Positions 30,957 through 40,496 are shown, numbered from the stretch's first letter. The stretch is DNA of 43,304 bases from Acidimicrobiales bacterium (GCA_020629155.1 JAHDDW010000017.1:1-43304), one strand, 5' to 3'. The notes: generated by a model not told the origin, from the letters alone. Numbers and translations: made by a program.

Positions 30957-33431
30957 ATGTCAACGCCAGAGCGATATTTTGAAGACAATGGCGGTAGCAT
31001 TGTCTATAACGGTCGAACATACAAGAAGCCAAAACTCAAAGAACTTGCGTTAGACAAATTAGCGGATAAAGAGTGGCGTCTCGACAACCTGTACTTCATC
31101 ATCAATGAAGACGGTGAGTTAGTACGTTTTCGTTTGCGACCGATACAGAAGCACTTCTTACGCAATATGTGGTATCGCAATATAATCTTGAAAAGCAGAC
31201 AGCACGGGTTCTGCTGCGATCCGTCAACGCGTGTCTTAACCGCCGATCTAAAGTGGGTAAGAATTGAAGACTTAAAAGTTGGTGAACAAGTTGTTGCGGT
31301 TGACGAACACAAACAAGTCGGTCGAGGAAAAGCACGCAAGATGCGTACAGCAACAGTCGAAGCTGTTGGTGAAGTCTATGACCATGCTTACAAGATCACT
31401 ATGTCTGATGGGCGCGAGTTAATCTGCAATGATCGGCATCCGTGGTTAGGTAAGGCACGCAAAGCAACTGATCTAAAATGGCGGAGCATTAGTGGTAAAG
31501 GCAACAACGTAGTCGGTAAAATTAAAGAAGGATTTTCATTGCGAAGCATAACGCGACCGTGGGATGAAGATCGAACGCCAGAAGACGGTTGGATGGGCGG
31601 CATGATAGACGGTGAAGGTACGGTCGCCAAACAAGAACATCCAATGAAGATAACCATTACTCAACGGCCAGGAAAAATATGGGACCGTATGGACGAGTAC
31701 GCGTTTCTAAATGGTTATGAGCCTACCTATGAAAAAGACAGACGGTATTTAAAACCCAAAGAAGAACGCACGTGCTTAGGTAATGGAATAATTAACCGAT
31801 TGTCGTTTGGGCGTATGGAAGAACTCTTTCGCCTTGTTGCCAAAACTCGACCAAGTAAACTCGAAGGTACTCGGTTTTGGGAAGGACGCGAACTGCCAGG
31901 AAAACGCAGTGCGGCGGAGATAGCAAACGTCGAGGTGGTGAAGATCGAATACATTGGTAAGCAGCGTCTTATCGATTTGCAGACCAGTGAGAAAACATTT
32001 ATCGCTGAGGGTTTCGTTTCTCACAACACGACTTTTATAGAAATATGGAAGTTAGACACTGCAATATTCACTAAGAATTTCAAGGGTGTCATCATTGCGC
32101 ACAAGAAAGAAGACGCTAGTGAAATTCTAAGTTCGAAAGTAGAAGTACCGTACGCAAACTTGCATCCCGATATCGTTGCTCGCGTAGGCATTAAGTCAAG
32201 TAACAAGAGCATGATTGAATTTTCAAACGGCTCTAGTATCAAAGTCACAACGTCTGGTCGATCCGGTACGGCGCAATCACTTCACGTATCTGAAATAGGG
32301 TACACCGCTAAACATCGTCCAGATGTCGCACAAGAGATTAAGTTAGGTTCACTGCCTGCCGTTCACCAGAAAGGTTTTGTGTTCTTTGAATCAACGGCTG
32401 ATGGTGCGGGCGGTATGTTTTTCGACATGTCAATGAAAGCACTTAATGATTCACGTGAAGGAAAGAAACTAACGCCATTTGATTTTAAGTTTTTCTTTTA
32501 CGCGTGGTTCGATAAGCCGGACAACGTATTGACCGACGAAGACGCTGACGTGCAAGTGCTAACGGCGGAGATGGATAAGTATTTCTCCGAAGTCGAAGAA
32601 GCAGCCGGTATCACGTTGAGTTGGAATCAAAAAGCGTGGTACATCGTGCAAGCCGACATTTTCGAAGACAAGATGAAACAAGAGCACCCGAGCACGCCAG
32701 AAGAGGCGTTCGCGAACTCAGGTGAAGGTTTCTACTTCCTAAAGCAGATGGGCGATGCTAGGGAGCAGGGACGGCTTATATCAGGCGGCATGCCACACTC
32801 CAACCATCCCGTAAGAACGTACTGGGATATCGGCGTTAACGATCCGGCAACATGCTGGTTTATTCAGCGTGTTGGTGTTTACTATCACGTGCTTGGCTAC
32901 TACGAAGATACCGACAACGGGATGGACCATCACATAAGCCAAGTAAAGTTTATTGCTGAAGAACGGGGTTGGCGATTGGCTGACGATTGGATCGGCCCGC
33001 ACGACATGAAGAAACGCAACCCAGGAAACTCTAAGACGTTGGTCAAAGAGTGTGCAGGGTACGGTGCGAAATTTAAAGTCGTGCCCAAAGTGCCAAATAA
33101 AATCTTGTCAATACAGGCTGCTCGACGAATGATATCGATGTGCAAGTTTGACAAAGAAGGGCCGAACATGGAACTCGGTATGAGTCGAATGGACAACTAC
33201 CGAAAGGAATGGAACAAGCAAACAATGACGTGGGCCGACAAGCCTCGCAAAGATATGGCAGGGCACGGAGCTGATGCCTTTCAATGTTTTGCCATGTATG
33301 AAGAAAGCGGTTCTGATTACGACACGCGTCCGGCTGCACAACCGGACCCAAGGAACCACGGCATGCAGCCCAACGCGTACGGTGAGAGTTCGCCAGCACA
33401 AGGTAACAATGCAATGAGAGCGTTTACATAA
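30957..33431 (+). CDS. terL: Terminase large subunit interrupted by an intein
   Basis: An 824-residue precursor that yields a 553-residue terminase. The host motif is the deviant Walker A LKSRQHGFC (78-86), joined after splicing to TTFIEIW; the intein lies inside this ATP-binding loop. Downstream are LHVSEIGYTAK (ATPase motor glutamate region), an RNase H-like nuclease start RTYWDIGVNDP, and the final acidic residue in AGHGADAFQCF. It would package DNA into procapsids with the small subunit. The gene cannot work unless the intein splices. The TAA stop shares a base with the next ATG. Confidence 0.93.
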   Translation: MSTPERYFEDNGGSIVYNGRTYKKPKLKELALDKLADKEWRLDNLYFIINEDGELVRFRLRPIQKHFLRNMWYRNIILKSRQHGFCCDPSTRVLTADLKWVRIEDLKVGEQVVAVDEHKQVGRGKARKMRTATVEAVGEVYDHAYKITMSDGRELICNDRHPWLGKARKATDLKWRSISGKGNNVVGKIKEGFSLRSITRPWDEDRTPEDGWMGGMIDGEGTVAKQEHPMKITITQRPGKIWDRMDEYAFLNGYEPTYEKDRRYLKPKEERTCLGNGIINRLSFGRMEELFRLVAKTRPSKLEGTRFWEGRELPGKRSAAEIANVEVVKIEYIGKQRLIDLQTSEKTFIAEGFVSHNTTFIEIWKLDTAIFTKNFKGVIIAHKKEDASEILSSKVEVPYANLHPDIVARVGIKSSNKSMIEFSNGSSIKVTTSGRSGTAQSLHVSEIGYTAKHRPDVAQEIKLGSLPAVHQKGFVFFESTADGAGGMFFDMSMKALNDSREGKKLTPFDFKFFFYAWFDKPDNVLTDEDADVQVLTAEMDKYFSEVEEAAGITLSWNQKAWYIVQADIFEDKMKQEHPSTPEEAFANSGEGFYFLKQMGDAREQGRLISGGMPHSNHPVRTYWDIGVNDPATCWFIQRVGVYYHVLGYYEDTDNGMDHHISQVKFIAEERGWRLADDWIGPHDMKKRNPGNSKTLVKECAGYGAKFKVVPKVPNKILSIQAARRMISMCKFDKEGPNMELGMSRMDNYRKEWNKQTMTWADKPRKDMAGHGADAFQCFAMYEESGSDYDTRPAAQPDPRNHGMQPNAYGESSPAQGNNAMRAFT
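31215..32027 (+). mobile_element. Intein in terminase Walker A motif
   Basis: 271 codons. Splice block A starts CDPSTRVLTADLKW with Cys1; the B-block position reads CNDRHPWL, keeping the histidine but with Asn where Thr is usual; the C-terminal block is RLIDLQTSEKTFIAEG ending FVSHN, and extein +1 is Thr. One LAGLIDADG-type motif is visible (WMGGMIDGEGTV) but I see no second clear copy. The endonuclease is therefore either a dimeric single-motif type or decaying. Confidence 0.92.
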
Positions 33432-33718
33432 TGGAAGTGGTAGAGAAGTTGTCGGCAAGAGTATTTGGCGATGAAGAGAAAGAGATACTGCTCGACTGTA
33501 TCGACCAACTCCGAAAGGAAATTGAAAACGACAACATTCGCCAAGTCGTGCTACTCGGTTTATCGGGTAGCAATACATCGTTAGGTACGAACAGTACGTT
33601 CGAACATTATGCTATTGCGCCAAGCACGAATGCACTACTCATGCTTGGGTTAATGGACGTGGTGAAACTACAAATTATTAGTGAGAAAATTTCACTCCAA
33701 GAGATGCCAATAGAATGA
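33431..33718 (+). CDS. Hypothetical protein, 95 residues
   Basis: TAATG overlap with the terminase stop and ATGA overlap with the next gene. A helical start (GDEEKEILLDCIDQLRKEIE) is followed by a serine/threonine-rich loop and a helix APSTNALLMLGLMDVVKL. No motif recognised. Genes between terminase and portal in such phages are usually small and unassigned. Confidence 0.7.
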   Translation: MEVVEKLSARVFGDEEKEILLDCIDQLRKEIENDNIRQVVLLGLSGSNTSLGTNSTFEHYAIAPSTNALLMLGLMDVVKLQIISEKISLQEMPIE

Positions 33719-33924
33719 AGACGCTAGAGACAGCAACCGACATGGAGTTGCTTAGCGAGTTATTAAGTCGAAACAACATCGAACAAGGGACGGTAAGCTC
33801 AACGTATAGCAGTAGCGTGCGTGATTGCGTTATCGGTATTGGTAACGACAACACAGCGACTATACGGCTTCACACCGACGATATAGAAGCACTCAACGAA
33901 CTAACCAGTGGTGAACCACAATGA
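33715..33924 (+). CDS. Hypothetical protein, 69 residues
   Basis: ATGA overlaps at both ends. The start TATDMELLSELLSRN is a short helix, followed by strand segments (DCVIGIGNDNTATIRLH) and a helical end. Small, soluble, unrecognised. Confidence 0.7.
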   Translation: MKTLETATDMELLSELLSRNNIEQGTVSSTYSSSVRDCVIGIGNDNTATIRLHTDDIEALNELTSGEPQ

Positions 33925-34367
33925 GCTATACCCCAACCCCTATTCAATCCTCTATCAGTAAGCGTGATCTTGCACCAGTGCTGTGTCGGCTAATGGCACG
34001 CTTTGCAGACCCCGACGCGCCGAAATTGCGAGACCCAAAAATTGCAAAGCTGGTGCATGAAGATACCGGTGTGTTTGCGGATTACAGAATCCCAAAGAAA
34101 CCACACATGATCGGCATTGGCCTGTTCTTAACCATCCATAAGGGCACGATCAAACAGGACTCAAAGTTGCTGCGTATCTTCTTTGACATGCGCAAGTTTG
34201 AGAAAGACCCACGGGAATACATCACTGGCATGGTCAAGCAATCGCTGAAGGGTATCGACGCATACGTGGAGCACGATAAGCGTTTTGAGGGTGATTTTAT
34301 TTCATCACTGGACGGCTCTGAAGCGTTGTCGTTCTTTGACCCGCACCAGCCGATGTCAAGACACTAA
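33921..34367 (+). CDS. Hypothetical protein, 148 residues
   Basis: ATGA overlap with the previous gene. It has an alpha/beta character with DLAPVLCRLMARFAD, HMIGIGLFLTIHKGT and LLRIFFDMRKFEKD. It is the last gene of the coupled trio; a 73-base gap follows before the portal gene. Function unknown. Confidence 0.7.
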   Translation: MSYTPTPIQSSISKRDLAPVLCRLMARFADPDAPKLRDPKIAKLVHEDTGVFADYRIPKKPHMIGIGLFLTIHKGTIKQDSKLLRIFFDMRKFEKDPREYITGMVKQSLKGIDAYVEHDKRFEGDFISSLDGSEALSFFDPHQPMSRH

Positions 34368-34391
34368 CCGACATGTCGTAGAAACATGACC

Positions 34392-34405
34392 TAAACACGT
34401 GTAGA
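34392..34405 (+). promoter_or_regulatory. Weak copy of the 14-bp element before the portal gene
   Basis: TAAACACGTGTAGA matches the TTAAAATGTGTAGA copy at 11 of 14 positions and lies 36 bases before the portal start in the only intergenic gap of that stretch. It could be an internal promoter or operator. Confidence 0.3.
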
Positions 34406-34440
34406 CTTCCTACCATATTTGATTCAGGGAGTCCACACGG

Positions 34441-36996
34441 ATGCAAGCAGCAATTATGACCCCCTCGCAGACGCGGGAAGCTGAGAGCAACGCAGCCATT
34501 GAGCGCGAAGCAGGGGCAGCAGCCATATCGCTAGTGGAAGAAGCGGACATTTTTCGCATCCACTTGGCCAAGCAGATCACCGACGATTGGCGCAAAAACC
34601 GAGACAACCGGCTTCGCGTTGATCAAGAAATGCTCACGTGTCTACGTGAAAGAAAAGGCGAATACGATCCCGACGAACTGGCACTGATTCAGTCGCAAGG
34701 TGGATCGGATATCTTTATTAAAACGGCGACCGGAAAAATACGCGCCGGTATTGCGCATATTAAATCCGTCATGTTGCCAGCAGGCGAACGCGCTCACGGT
34801 ATCGAGCCGACAGCTAATCCAGACATACCGCCGTTTATGGAAAAGCGCATCCTCGACCGCATAGCGCAGAATCCGAACATGGTTGACGATCAAGGGCAAC
34901 CGGTCCCACTGGACGCGCAACCAAAAATTCTAATGGACATGATCCGACGTGAGATTCGATCATGGTCTGCCGCCGCTTGCGAACGGATGGAGCGCAAGAT
35001 CAACGATCAGTTGGATGAAGGGAATTGGCTTCGTGCAATGTCAGATTTCATTGACGACTTTTGCACATACCCTGCCGCATTTATGCGCGGACCATACATG
35101 TCGTATGAGCCGTCACTGAAATACGAGCTTCAAGAAACCGGTGAGTACAAAGAGGTTTCAGGCTTTGTGGCCAAGTGGAAGTTTAGAACGATCAATCCGA
35201 TGGACGCTTACCCCGCACCTGGAGTTGACTCGTGTCAGAAAGGTTCGTTTATCGAACGTCTTCGCATGTCAAAGAAAGAACTCTATCGCATGCGCAAAAT
35301 GCCTGGTTATTCGGAAGAAGCCATTAAGAATGTTATGCGTGAAGTAGAAGGCAACACGTTAGAGAACTGGTTATGGACAGACACAGCACGAAAGCAAATT
35401 GCGAATCATAATTATTTTTGGAACAAGACCACGACAGACTTCGACGGTCTTCACTGGTTCGGCAGTGCTCAAGGTTTAGATTTGTTGCAGTGGGGTATGG
35501 ACCCCAAGTTAGTGCCGGACCCATTGGACTACTACGAAGTCGATGCAATCTTAGTGGGTAAAGAAGTTGTTCGTGCGGCGATCAACCCCGATCCAAAGTA
35601 TCGTCGCTCAGTACACTCCAGTTGCTATGAACGCATACCAGGAAATGTATTCGGCAACAGTGTGTCAATGTTAATGCGTTCAACCGGTCGCATGATCAAT
35701 GCGACGGCACGTGCACTACAGAATAACCAAGCACATGCGTCAGGGTTCCAAGTTGAAGTCAACCACCGACGACTATCGCCAGAAACAAAAGCGCATACAC
35801 ACTTCCCGTTTAAAGTTTGGCAGACTGAAGAGTCAGAACAGGCTACTAACGGTGCACCAGCCGTTCGCTTTTTCCAGCCGTCTTCTAATGCTGGTGAACT
35901 GATGGGCACGATCAGTTACTTCTTGAACATCGCTGATACCGATACCGGCATACCGTCTGTGCTTCAAGGCGGGCAAGGTAGCACTGACGGCGCGGACGGT
36001 ACTGCGAAGGGTAGGGGCTACCTACTCTCCAGTGCTGCAAAGCTACTGCGATCATCCATCGGTAATGTCGATGAAGACGTGGTGGTGCCAATCATTCAGA
36101 TCATGTACGACAACAACATGCGATACGAAGACGATCCGTCCATCAAAGCTGACGCGTCAGTCGTGGCACGCGGTGCTAACCAGATGTTGCAACGTGAGAC
36201 AGCACGTCAAGATCACATGGCCGTACTTGAGATAACTAACAACCCAATGGATCAACAGATCATTGGTGTACGTGGTCGAGCGCACTTGCTCAAGAAGACG
36301 CTTAACACGTTTGAGAACATCGATGGTAATCACGTCATACCGGACGGTGAAGAGTTTGATCAACTCATTACGAGTATTGAGAATCAAGAGCCGCCACCAG
36401 ACCCAATGATGATTAAGATCGAAGCGGATGAGCGCGTCGCGATGAGTAAGCTGGACGTTGAGAGTCAAAAAATTGCTCTGCAAGAAAGACTCAAGGCTGA
36501 AGAGATTGCAGCGCAGCGAATCATCAAGACAATGGAGCTATCAACTAAGGAAAAAATCTCCGCAGACGACATGCAGAAAACCATACAGAACGAGATCGTT
36601 AAGCTACGCGCAACACGCATGGCCGAGCGCGAACGCGTTCAGATGGATTTGAAAATGGCCAAGCTCAAAGCGGAAAGCGAAGCACGCATGAAAGTTGCTG
36701 ATCTTAAAGAGCAGCGCAAACAACGTGCAGAGCAAGGCAATGCCGATGACATGAAAGCCGGTGTCACCGACAAAGAGATTGCCGGTATCGTTGCAGCAAC
36801 CGTTACACCGTTGTTTGAAAACTTTAGAACGGAGATCGGCGGTACTATCGATTCTATTGCCGCCGCAATACAGACTGACAACGTTACTGGCCAGCCGATC
36901 AATGTCACCGTCAACATGCCTAGTGCGAACAAGTCGATGACGTTTACCAAAGACCCCATCACCGGTGCGATGAGCGGTCAGGTGGTTGCTGAGTAA
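34441..36996 (+). CDS. Portal protein
   Basis: 851 residues with GGGAG before the ATG. Size, position after terminase, and segments such as TATGKIRAGIAHIKSVML, AACERMERKINDQLDEGNW, MAKWKFRTINPMDAYP-like core and the tunnel-loop region suit a large podovirus-type portal. The C-terminal quarter (about 640-790) is a charged coiled coil (EERVAMSKLDVESQ, RERVQMDLKMAKLKAES), like the barrel of P22-type portals. It forms the dodecameric DNA gate and assembly starting point. The stop overlaps the next ATG (TAATG). Confidence 0.85.
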   Translation: MQAAIMTPSQTREAESNAAIEREAGAAAISLVEEADIFRIHLAKQITDDWRKNRDNRLRVDQEMLTCLRERKGEYDPDELALIQSQGGSDIFIKTATGKIRAGIAHIKSVMLPAGERAHGIEPTANPDIPPFMEKRILDRIAQNPNMVDDQGQPVPLDAQPKILMDMIRREIRSWSAAACERMERKINDQLDEGNWLRAMSDFIDDFCTYPAAFMRGPYMSYEPSLKYELQETGEYKEVSGFVAKWKFRTINPMDAYPAPGVDSCQKGSFIERLRMSKKELYRMRKMPGYSEEAIKNVMREVEGNTLENWLWTDTARKQIANHNYFWNKTTTDFDGLHWFGSAQGLDLLQWGMDPKLVPDPLDYYEVDAILVGKEVVRAAINPDPKYRRSVHSSCYERIPGNVFGNSVSMLMRSTGRMINATARALQNNQAHASGFQVEVNHRRLSPETKAHTHFPFKVWQTEESEQATNGAPAVRFFQPSSNAGELMGTISYFLNIADTDTGIPSVLQGGQGSTDGADGTAKGRGYLLSSAAKLLRSSIGNVDEDVVVPIIQIMYDNNMRYEDDPSIKADASVVARGANQMLQRETARQDHMAVLEITNNPMDQQIIGVRGRAHLLKKTLNTFENIDGNHVIPDGEEFDQLITSIENQEPPPDPMMIKIEADERVAMSKLDVESQKIALQERLKAEEIAAQRIIKTMELSTKEKISADDMQKTIQNEIVKLRATRMAERERVQMDLKMAKLKAESEARMKVADLKEQRKQRAEQGNADDMKAGVTDKEIAGIVAATVTPLFENFRTEIGGTIDSIAAAIQTDNVTGQPINVTVNMPSANKSMTFTKDPITGAMSGQVVAE

Positions 36997-38675
36997 TGGC
37001 AGGCTTACGTCTAGCATGGAACGTAGGTTCTAACAACGCCGGTGATCCGCAGGCCGTGACATTGTATTCGCAAGTGTCCGGCTACGCTCAGATATCAATA
37101 AGAGCCGCAACACGAGTCGGCACAACTCCAACGTTTTTTGTTGATTACTCCACAGCACAGCTAGGTACAACACCAAGCCTAATTTATTATGCGTGTTATA
37201 GAAACACATCGCCGTTCGATTTGATGGAGTCAGGCGAGTTCTACTTCGACGGCGCACAGATTATAAAAACACCCGAACTCTACACCGTCCTAACCAGTCT
37301 ACAAACAGCTCTTGAAGCGCACGTCACAGCAGAACACACGGCTACTAAATCAGACGTGGCGTCGAATATTTCAGCGCTTAATGATGTCAGCTCTACAGAC
37401 ATCACAACCATTGTTAATTCTGCGCGAGACAGTGTGAACACCAACGTCGATTCGTTGAATGATGTCAGTTCAGCAAATATCACAACCATTGTTAATGCTG
37501 CGCGAGACAGTGTGAATACGAACATCGATTCGCTAAACGATTTGTCCGCAGCAGATGTCAAAGCCCAAGTTGATTTGTCGTTAGCTGATTACGATCCTCC
37601 AACAGCCGCCGAGCTAACCGCAACGCAGACAGCCGTGCTGTCGGGTATTAACAGCGGCAATGCGACAATCAACACCAACATTGCAGCGCTTAACAACGTG
37701 AGTGTCGGCGAAGTACGCAATGAAGTGGATGCGTCGATAGCCGCTTACGATGCGCCGACTAACGCGGAAATGAACTCAAAGTTCGCAACTACTGATTCGC
37801 TAATTACCGGTGAACGTGTCGCAGTTGAAAGTGCAATCGCAGCAGCGCAGACAGCAATCAATTCAAATACCGATACTGGTCTCGGTGCGCTTAACGATCC
37901 AAGTGTTGCGGAGATCGAAGCAGCATTGATCGATGACGATGACGGCTCAACGTTCAAGGCAGCGTTAGCCTTGACGATTGAAAACGCAATTCTGAACGAT
38001 ACAGACGGCGCAGCGGTACTTGCTGGCATGCAAGGCGCTACAGCCGCAGCGTTAACAGCGTACGGCGTTTCAACAGCAAGCGATGTGTCGGCGTCAACCA
38101 GTGCCGTACAAGGAACCATAGGTGCGTTGTCTTTCGCGACACCGACTAACGTAACCGATGCACGCGATTTAATTCAGGCAGACATAGCAAACATCGAGAC
38201 TGTTGATATTTCATCGTTGGCAACCGGAGCGCAAATCTCATCGGCACAAGCAAACATTCGCGGCGACATAACAGCGCTCAACAATCTCAGTGCAACGGAT
38301 GTGGCGAACTCGTTGTTCACTTATGGTACTGCGACTGTAGCGTCAGTGAATACTGCGCGGGATGTAGTCACCAACGCTGTTGCCGGACTCAACGACTTAT
38401 CGTTAGCCCAAGTGCAGACGGAACTGTCGAGTTTAAATGTTGCAGAAAAAAGTGATGTAACTAGCATCTTGAATGCAATCACGTCATCGTCAGTGGATAT
38501 CACGGCAACCGAAACCAACACGCTGGACATCAAACAGCTATTGCGTGCCGATCAAGTACCCGTGGGGAACGACATCGTGTACTACCGTGAAGGTTCCAAT
38601 AAGACCGTCGAACTACACCGACAAACTATTACTGGCGGCGTTTCCGTGCTCAGTGGTCTCGGTCTTGAGTCGTGA
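36996..38675 (+). CDS. Repetitive fibre-like structural protein
   Basis: 559 residues, rich in Ala, Ser, Thr, Asn and Asp, with few cysteines. After a beta-rich N-terminal domain (about 1-95) it is built of helical repeats. The motif [AS]LN[DN]xS recurs seven times (e.g. SALNDVSS, DSLNDLSA, AALNNVSV, TALNNLSA). Two 26-residue units are near-identical at DNA level (37377-37532). A small beta-rich end follows. This layout is typical of head or neck fibres and tail-associated trimers. It lies between portal and scaffold genes, so a head/neck fibre is likely. Confidence 0.7.
   Translation: MAGLRLAWNVGSNNAGDPQAVTLYSQVSGYAQISIRAATRVGTTPTFFVDYSTAQLGTTPSLIYYACYRNTSPFDLMESGEFYFDGAQIIKTPELYTVLTSLQTALEAHVTAEHTATKSDVASNISALNDVSSTDITTIVNSARDSVNTNVDSLNDVSSANITTIVNAARDSVNTNIDSLNDLSAADVKAQVDLSLADYDPPTAAELTATQTAVLSGINSGNATINTNIAALNNVSVGEVRNEVDASIAAYDAPTNAEMNSKFATTDSLITGERVAVESAIAAAQTAINSNTDTGLGALNDPSVAEIEAALIDDDDGSTFKAALALTIENAILNDTDGAAVLAGMQGATAAALTAYGVSTASDVSASTSAVQGTIGALSFATPTNVTDARDLIQADIANIETVDISSLATGAQISSAQANIRGDITALNNLSATDVANSLFTYGTATVASVNTARDVVTNAVAGLNDLSLAQVQTELSSLNVAEKSDVTSILNAITSSSVDITATETNTLDIKQLLRADQVPVGNDIVYYREGSNKTVELHRQTITGGVSVLSGLGLES
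37377..37532 (+). repeat. Tandem 78-bp in-frame duplication
   Basis: Units 37377-37454 and 37455-37532 encode LNDVSS(T/A)xITTIVN(S/A)ARDS repeats that differ at few positions; a third, diverged unit follows. This is recent expansion of the fibre repeat and a likely hotspot for length change. Confidence 0.85.
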
Positions 38676-39121
38676 TTGGACCGCTCCATCTCCACCAAGT
38701 ATTAACCCATAGAGGGTACAACCCACTATTCGGGGAGGCCGTACTTGACGAGATACCGGAAGTAGAAGAAAAGCTCGGGGGAGCCAATAGTGACGCGAAC
38801 GATCTACTGGAAAAGAAACCAGTCAACCCAAAACCGTTTGTAAAATTTGAACGTCTCCCACAAAAGAATCCAGAATATGTTAATGTCTCGACAATACAAC
38901 GCGAATCAGGGCCGTTAGAGCGCGATTCGTTAGGTGATGATGTTGACGATAAACGTAGTGTCCCTCCCAGGACACATAGTGATGCGTTTCTCGGGACGGT
39001 AGCTCCGGCCATGCAGCTACCGCCAAGTAACGGGCGAAGTGACCGTGAACATCAACGTCATCACCTAACGGATTTTGCTCTCGAAGATTTGATAGTCATG
39101 GGAGTGATGATCGATGAATAA
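38672..39121 (+). CDS. Hypothetical protein, 149 residues
   Basis: GTG start overlapping the fibre-gene stop (GTGA). The protein is hydrophilic, proline- and acid-rich in the middle (NPKPFVKFERLPQKNPEY, GPLERDSLGDDVDDK), probably flexible, with a helical end (DFALEDLIVMGVMIDE). It overlaps the next gene by eight bases. It may be a minor head or assembly protein; unrecognised. Confidence 0.68.
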   Translation: MIGPLHLHQVLTHRGYNPLFGEAVLDEIPEVEEKLGGANSDANDLLEKKPVNPKPFVKFERLPQKNPEYVNVSTIQRESGPLERDSLGDDVDDKRSVPPRTHSDAFLGTVAPAMQLPPSNGRSDREHQRHHLTDFALEDLIVMGVMIDE

Positions 39122-39323
39122 GTCAGCAGATGAACAGATGATAGACATTTGCCAATCGGCGAGTCCTGAGCTTTTACGCCGACTCAACATGTACTTCACC
39201 ACTAAGCGGGCAGAGCAGTTAGAAGTGTTAAGCATGCAAGTCGATGAAGTGCAGTTCAGACAATCACAAGGCGCAATCAGTTTACTAAAACGGTTGTCGC
39301 AAGATTTCAAACCAGCAGTATGA
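39114..39323 (+). CDS. Hypothetical protein, 69 residues
   Basis: A helical, hydrophilic protein (LLRRLNMYFTTKRAEQLEVL, about 21-40) starting inside the end of the preceding gene. Its TGA overlaps the ATG of the interrupted ORF that follows. Unrecognised; small helical proteins before scaffolds are common in phage head modules. Confidence 0.68.
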   Translation: MNKSADEQMIDICQSASPELLRRLNMYFTTKRAEQLEVLSMQVDEVQFRQSQGAISLLKRLSQDFKPAV

Positions 39324-39496
39324 GTAAGAGGTTTCTACCCTCCGATTTTTCGCCAAGCCGTTCCTAACCAGATCGAATTGCACCGGAAGAGACGACTAGA
39401 AATAGCGAGGCTCCATATCCTCCAACCCCCGAACGTTCGATCCCTGAACCGACTGGTAATCGGCTAAGGCTCATTGAACACCGACTTGAAAATTAG
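39320..39496 (+). pseudogene. 58-codon ORF interrupted by one in-frame TAA
   Basis: ATG 39320 overlaps the preceding stop (ATGA). Fifteen codons (MSKRFLPSDFSPSRS) are followed by TAA at 39365-39367, then 42 more open codons in the same frame (PDRIAPEETT through RLRLIEHRLEN) ending at TAG 39494-39496, 11 bases before the scaffold ATG. Both parts are proline- and charge-rich in the style of the 149-residue neighbour, and they exactly fill the gap. Other genes here use TAA as a stop, so this is not code reassignment. It may be a nonsense mutation, programmed readthrough, or sequencing error. Confidence 0.6.
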
Positions 39497-39507
39497 GAAA
39501 GAAGACT

Positions 39508-40452
39508 ATGTCAGGAACGAACAATTTAGTACAGTCCAGCGCTGATAAGGCACGGGCTTTACGCGCATCTCTCGCGGGCAACCAGCCTGCCTCTGAGAAC
39601 GGCGTAACGGTAGAAGGTAGTAACAGTAGTGCTCCGATTGTAGACGCCGCTCATTCGAGCCACACGCAACAAACGGGACAACCAGCAGCAGCACCGGCAG
39701 CACAACCGACTCGGCCTGATTATGTTGATCAGGACGACTGGAAGACGCGTTACAAACTTCTTCGCGCAAGTGGGGATAAACGTAATGCGAAACTGCAAGC
39801 CGATGTTACTCGGTTGGAATCTGAAAATTCAGAACTCAGACAGCGATTAGCGTCTCAGACGCCGCAGTCACAGTCGAACAACGGATTGCACGTTGATGAC
39901 GAAGCACGCGAACAATTAGGTGAAGCAGGTTCGAAGGTGGTGGACAATCTTGTTCAACGCATTAACCAGCAAGACGCTACTGTTGCCCAACAGCAGGCCC
40001 GCGAAAGTGAAAGAGTTAAGTCTCGTTTCGAAACTGATCTCGACACTCTCGTCCCTGAATGGGAAGCAATAAACGTCGATCCTAAGTTTTTGGCTTGGCT
40101 ATCTGTAGCGGACGAAGGTGTCGGCTATACACGTCATCAATTTCTCAACATGGCTGTAGGACAAAGCGATGCTGAGGGTGCAGCGAGAACTTTCCGAGCG
40201 TACATAAATAGTTTGTCTCCAACGCAGTCACAAAATGCCAACGCTCAACCCTCTGTTGAAATTGAGCCAACGCGGTCGATTGACGATACGTCCGGTTTTG
40301 TCGAAATGTGGTCTCCGCAAGAAATTAACGAGCACTACGAAGAGAAAAATCGAGCGATCAGAATGAACACCTATGTTGGCGAACTGAAAACAAAGATTGA
40401 TGCGCGGCAGATCGAAATTGACAAGGCTCGCGCCGAAGGACGTATCGGATAA
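39508..40452 (+). CDS. Scaffolding protein
   Basis: 314 residues. A low-complexity Ala/Gln/Pro N-terminus (about 50-70) leads into a coiled coil (ASGDKRNAKLQADVTRLESE, about 91-115) and a helical C-terminus. The end FVEMWSPQEINEHYEEKN and EIDKARAEGRIG is the usual capsid-binding tail of phage scaffold proteins. Position directly before the capsid gene agrees. It guides procapsid assembly and then leaves. Confidence 0.82.
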   Translation: MSGTNNLVQSSADKARALRASLAGNQPASENGVTVEGSNSSAPIVDAAHSSHTQQTGQPAAAPAAQPTRPDYVDQDDWKTRYKLLRASGDKRNAKLQADVTRLESENSELRQRLASQTPQSQSNNGLHVDDEAREQLGEAGSKVVDNLVQRINQQDATVAQQQARESERVKSRFETDLDTLVPEWEAINVDPKFLAWLSVADEGVGYTRHQFLNMAVGQSDAEGAARTFRAYINSLSPTQSQNANAQPSVEIEPTRSIDDTSGFVEMWSPQEINEHYEEKNRAIRMNTYVGELKTKIDARQIEIDKARAEGRIG

Positions 40453-40496
40453 CCGATACCCCGACGCGGGGCTTGTCATCTCTTTGGAGAGATGTA

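Noticed and set aside
39365-39367. Stop-codon reassignment explaining the in-frame TAA
   Set aside because: TAA ends several normal genes in this window (for example terminase large subunit and portal), so TAA is a genuine stop here.
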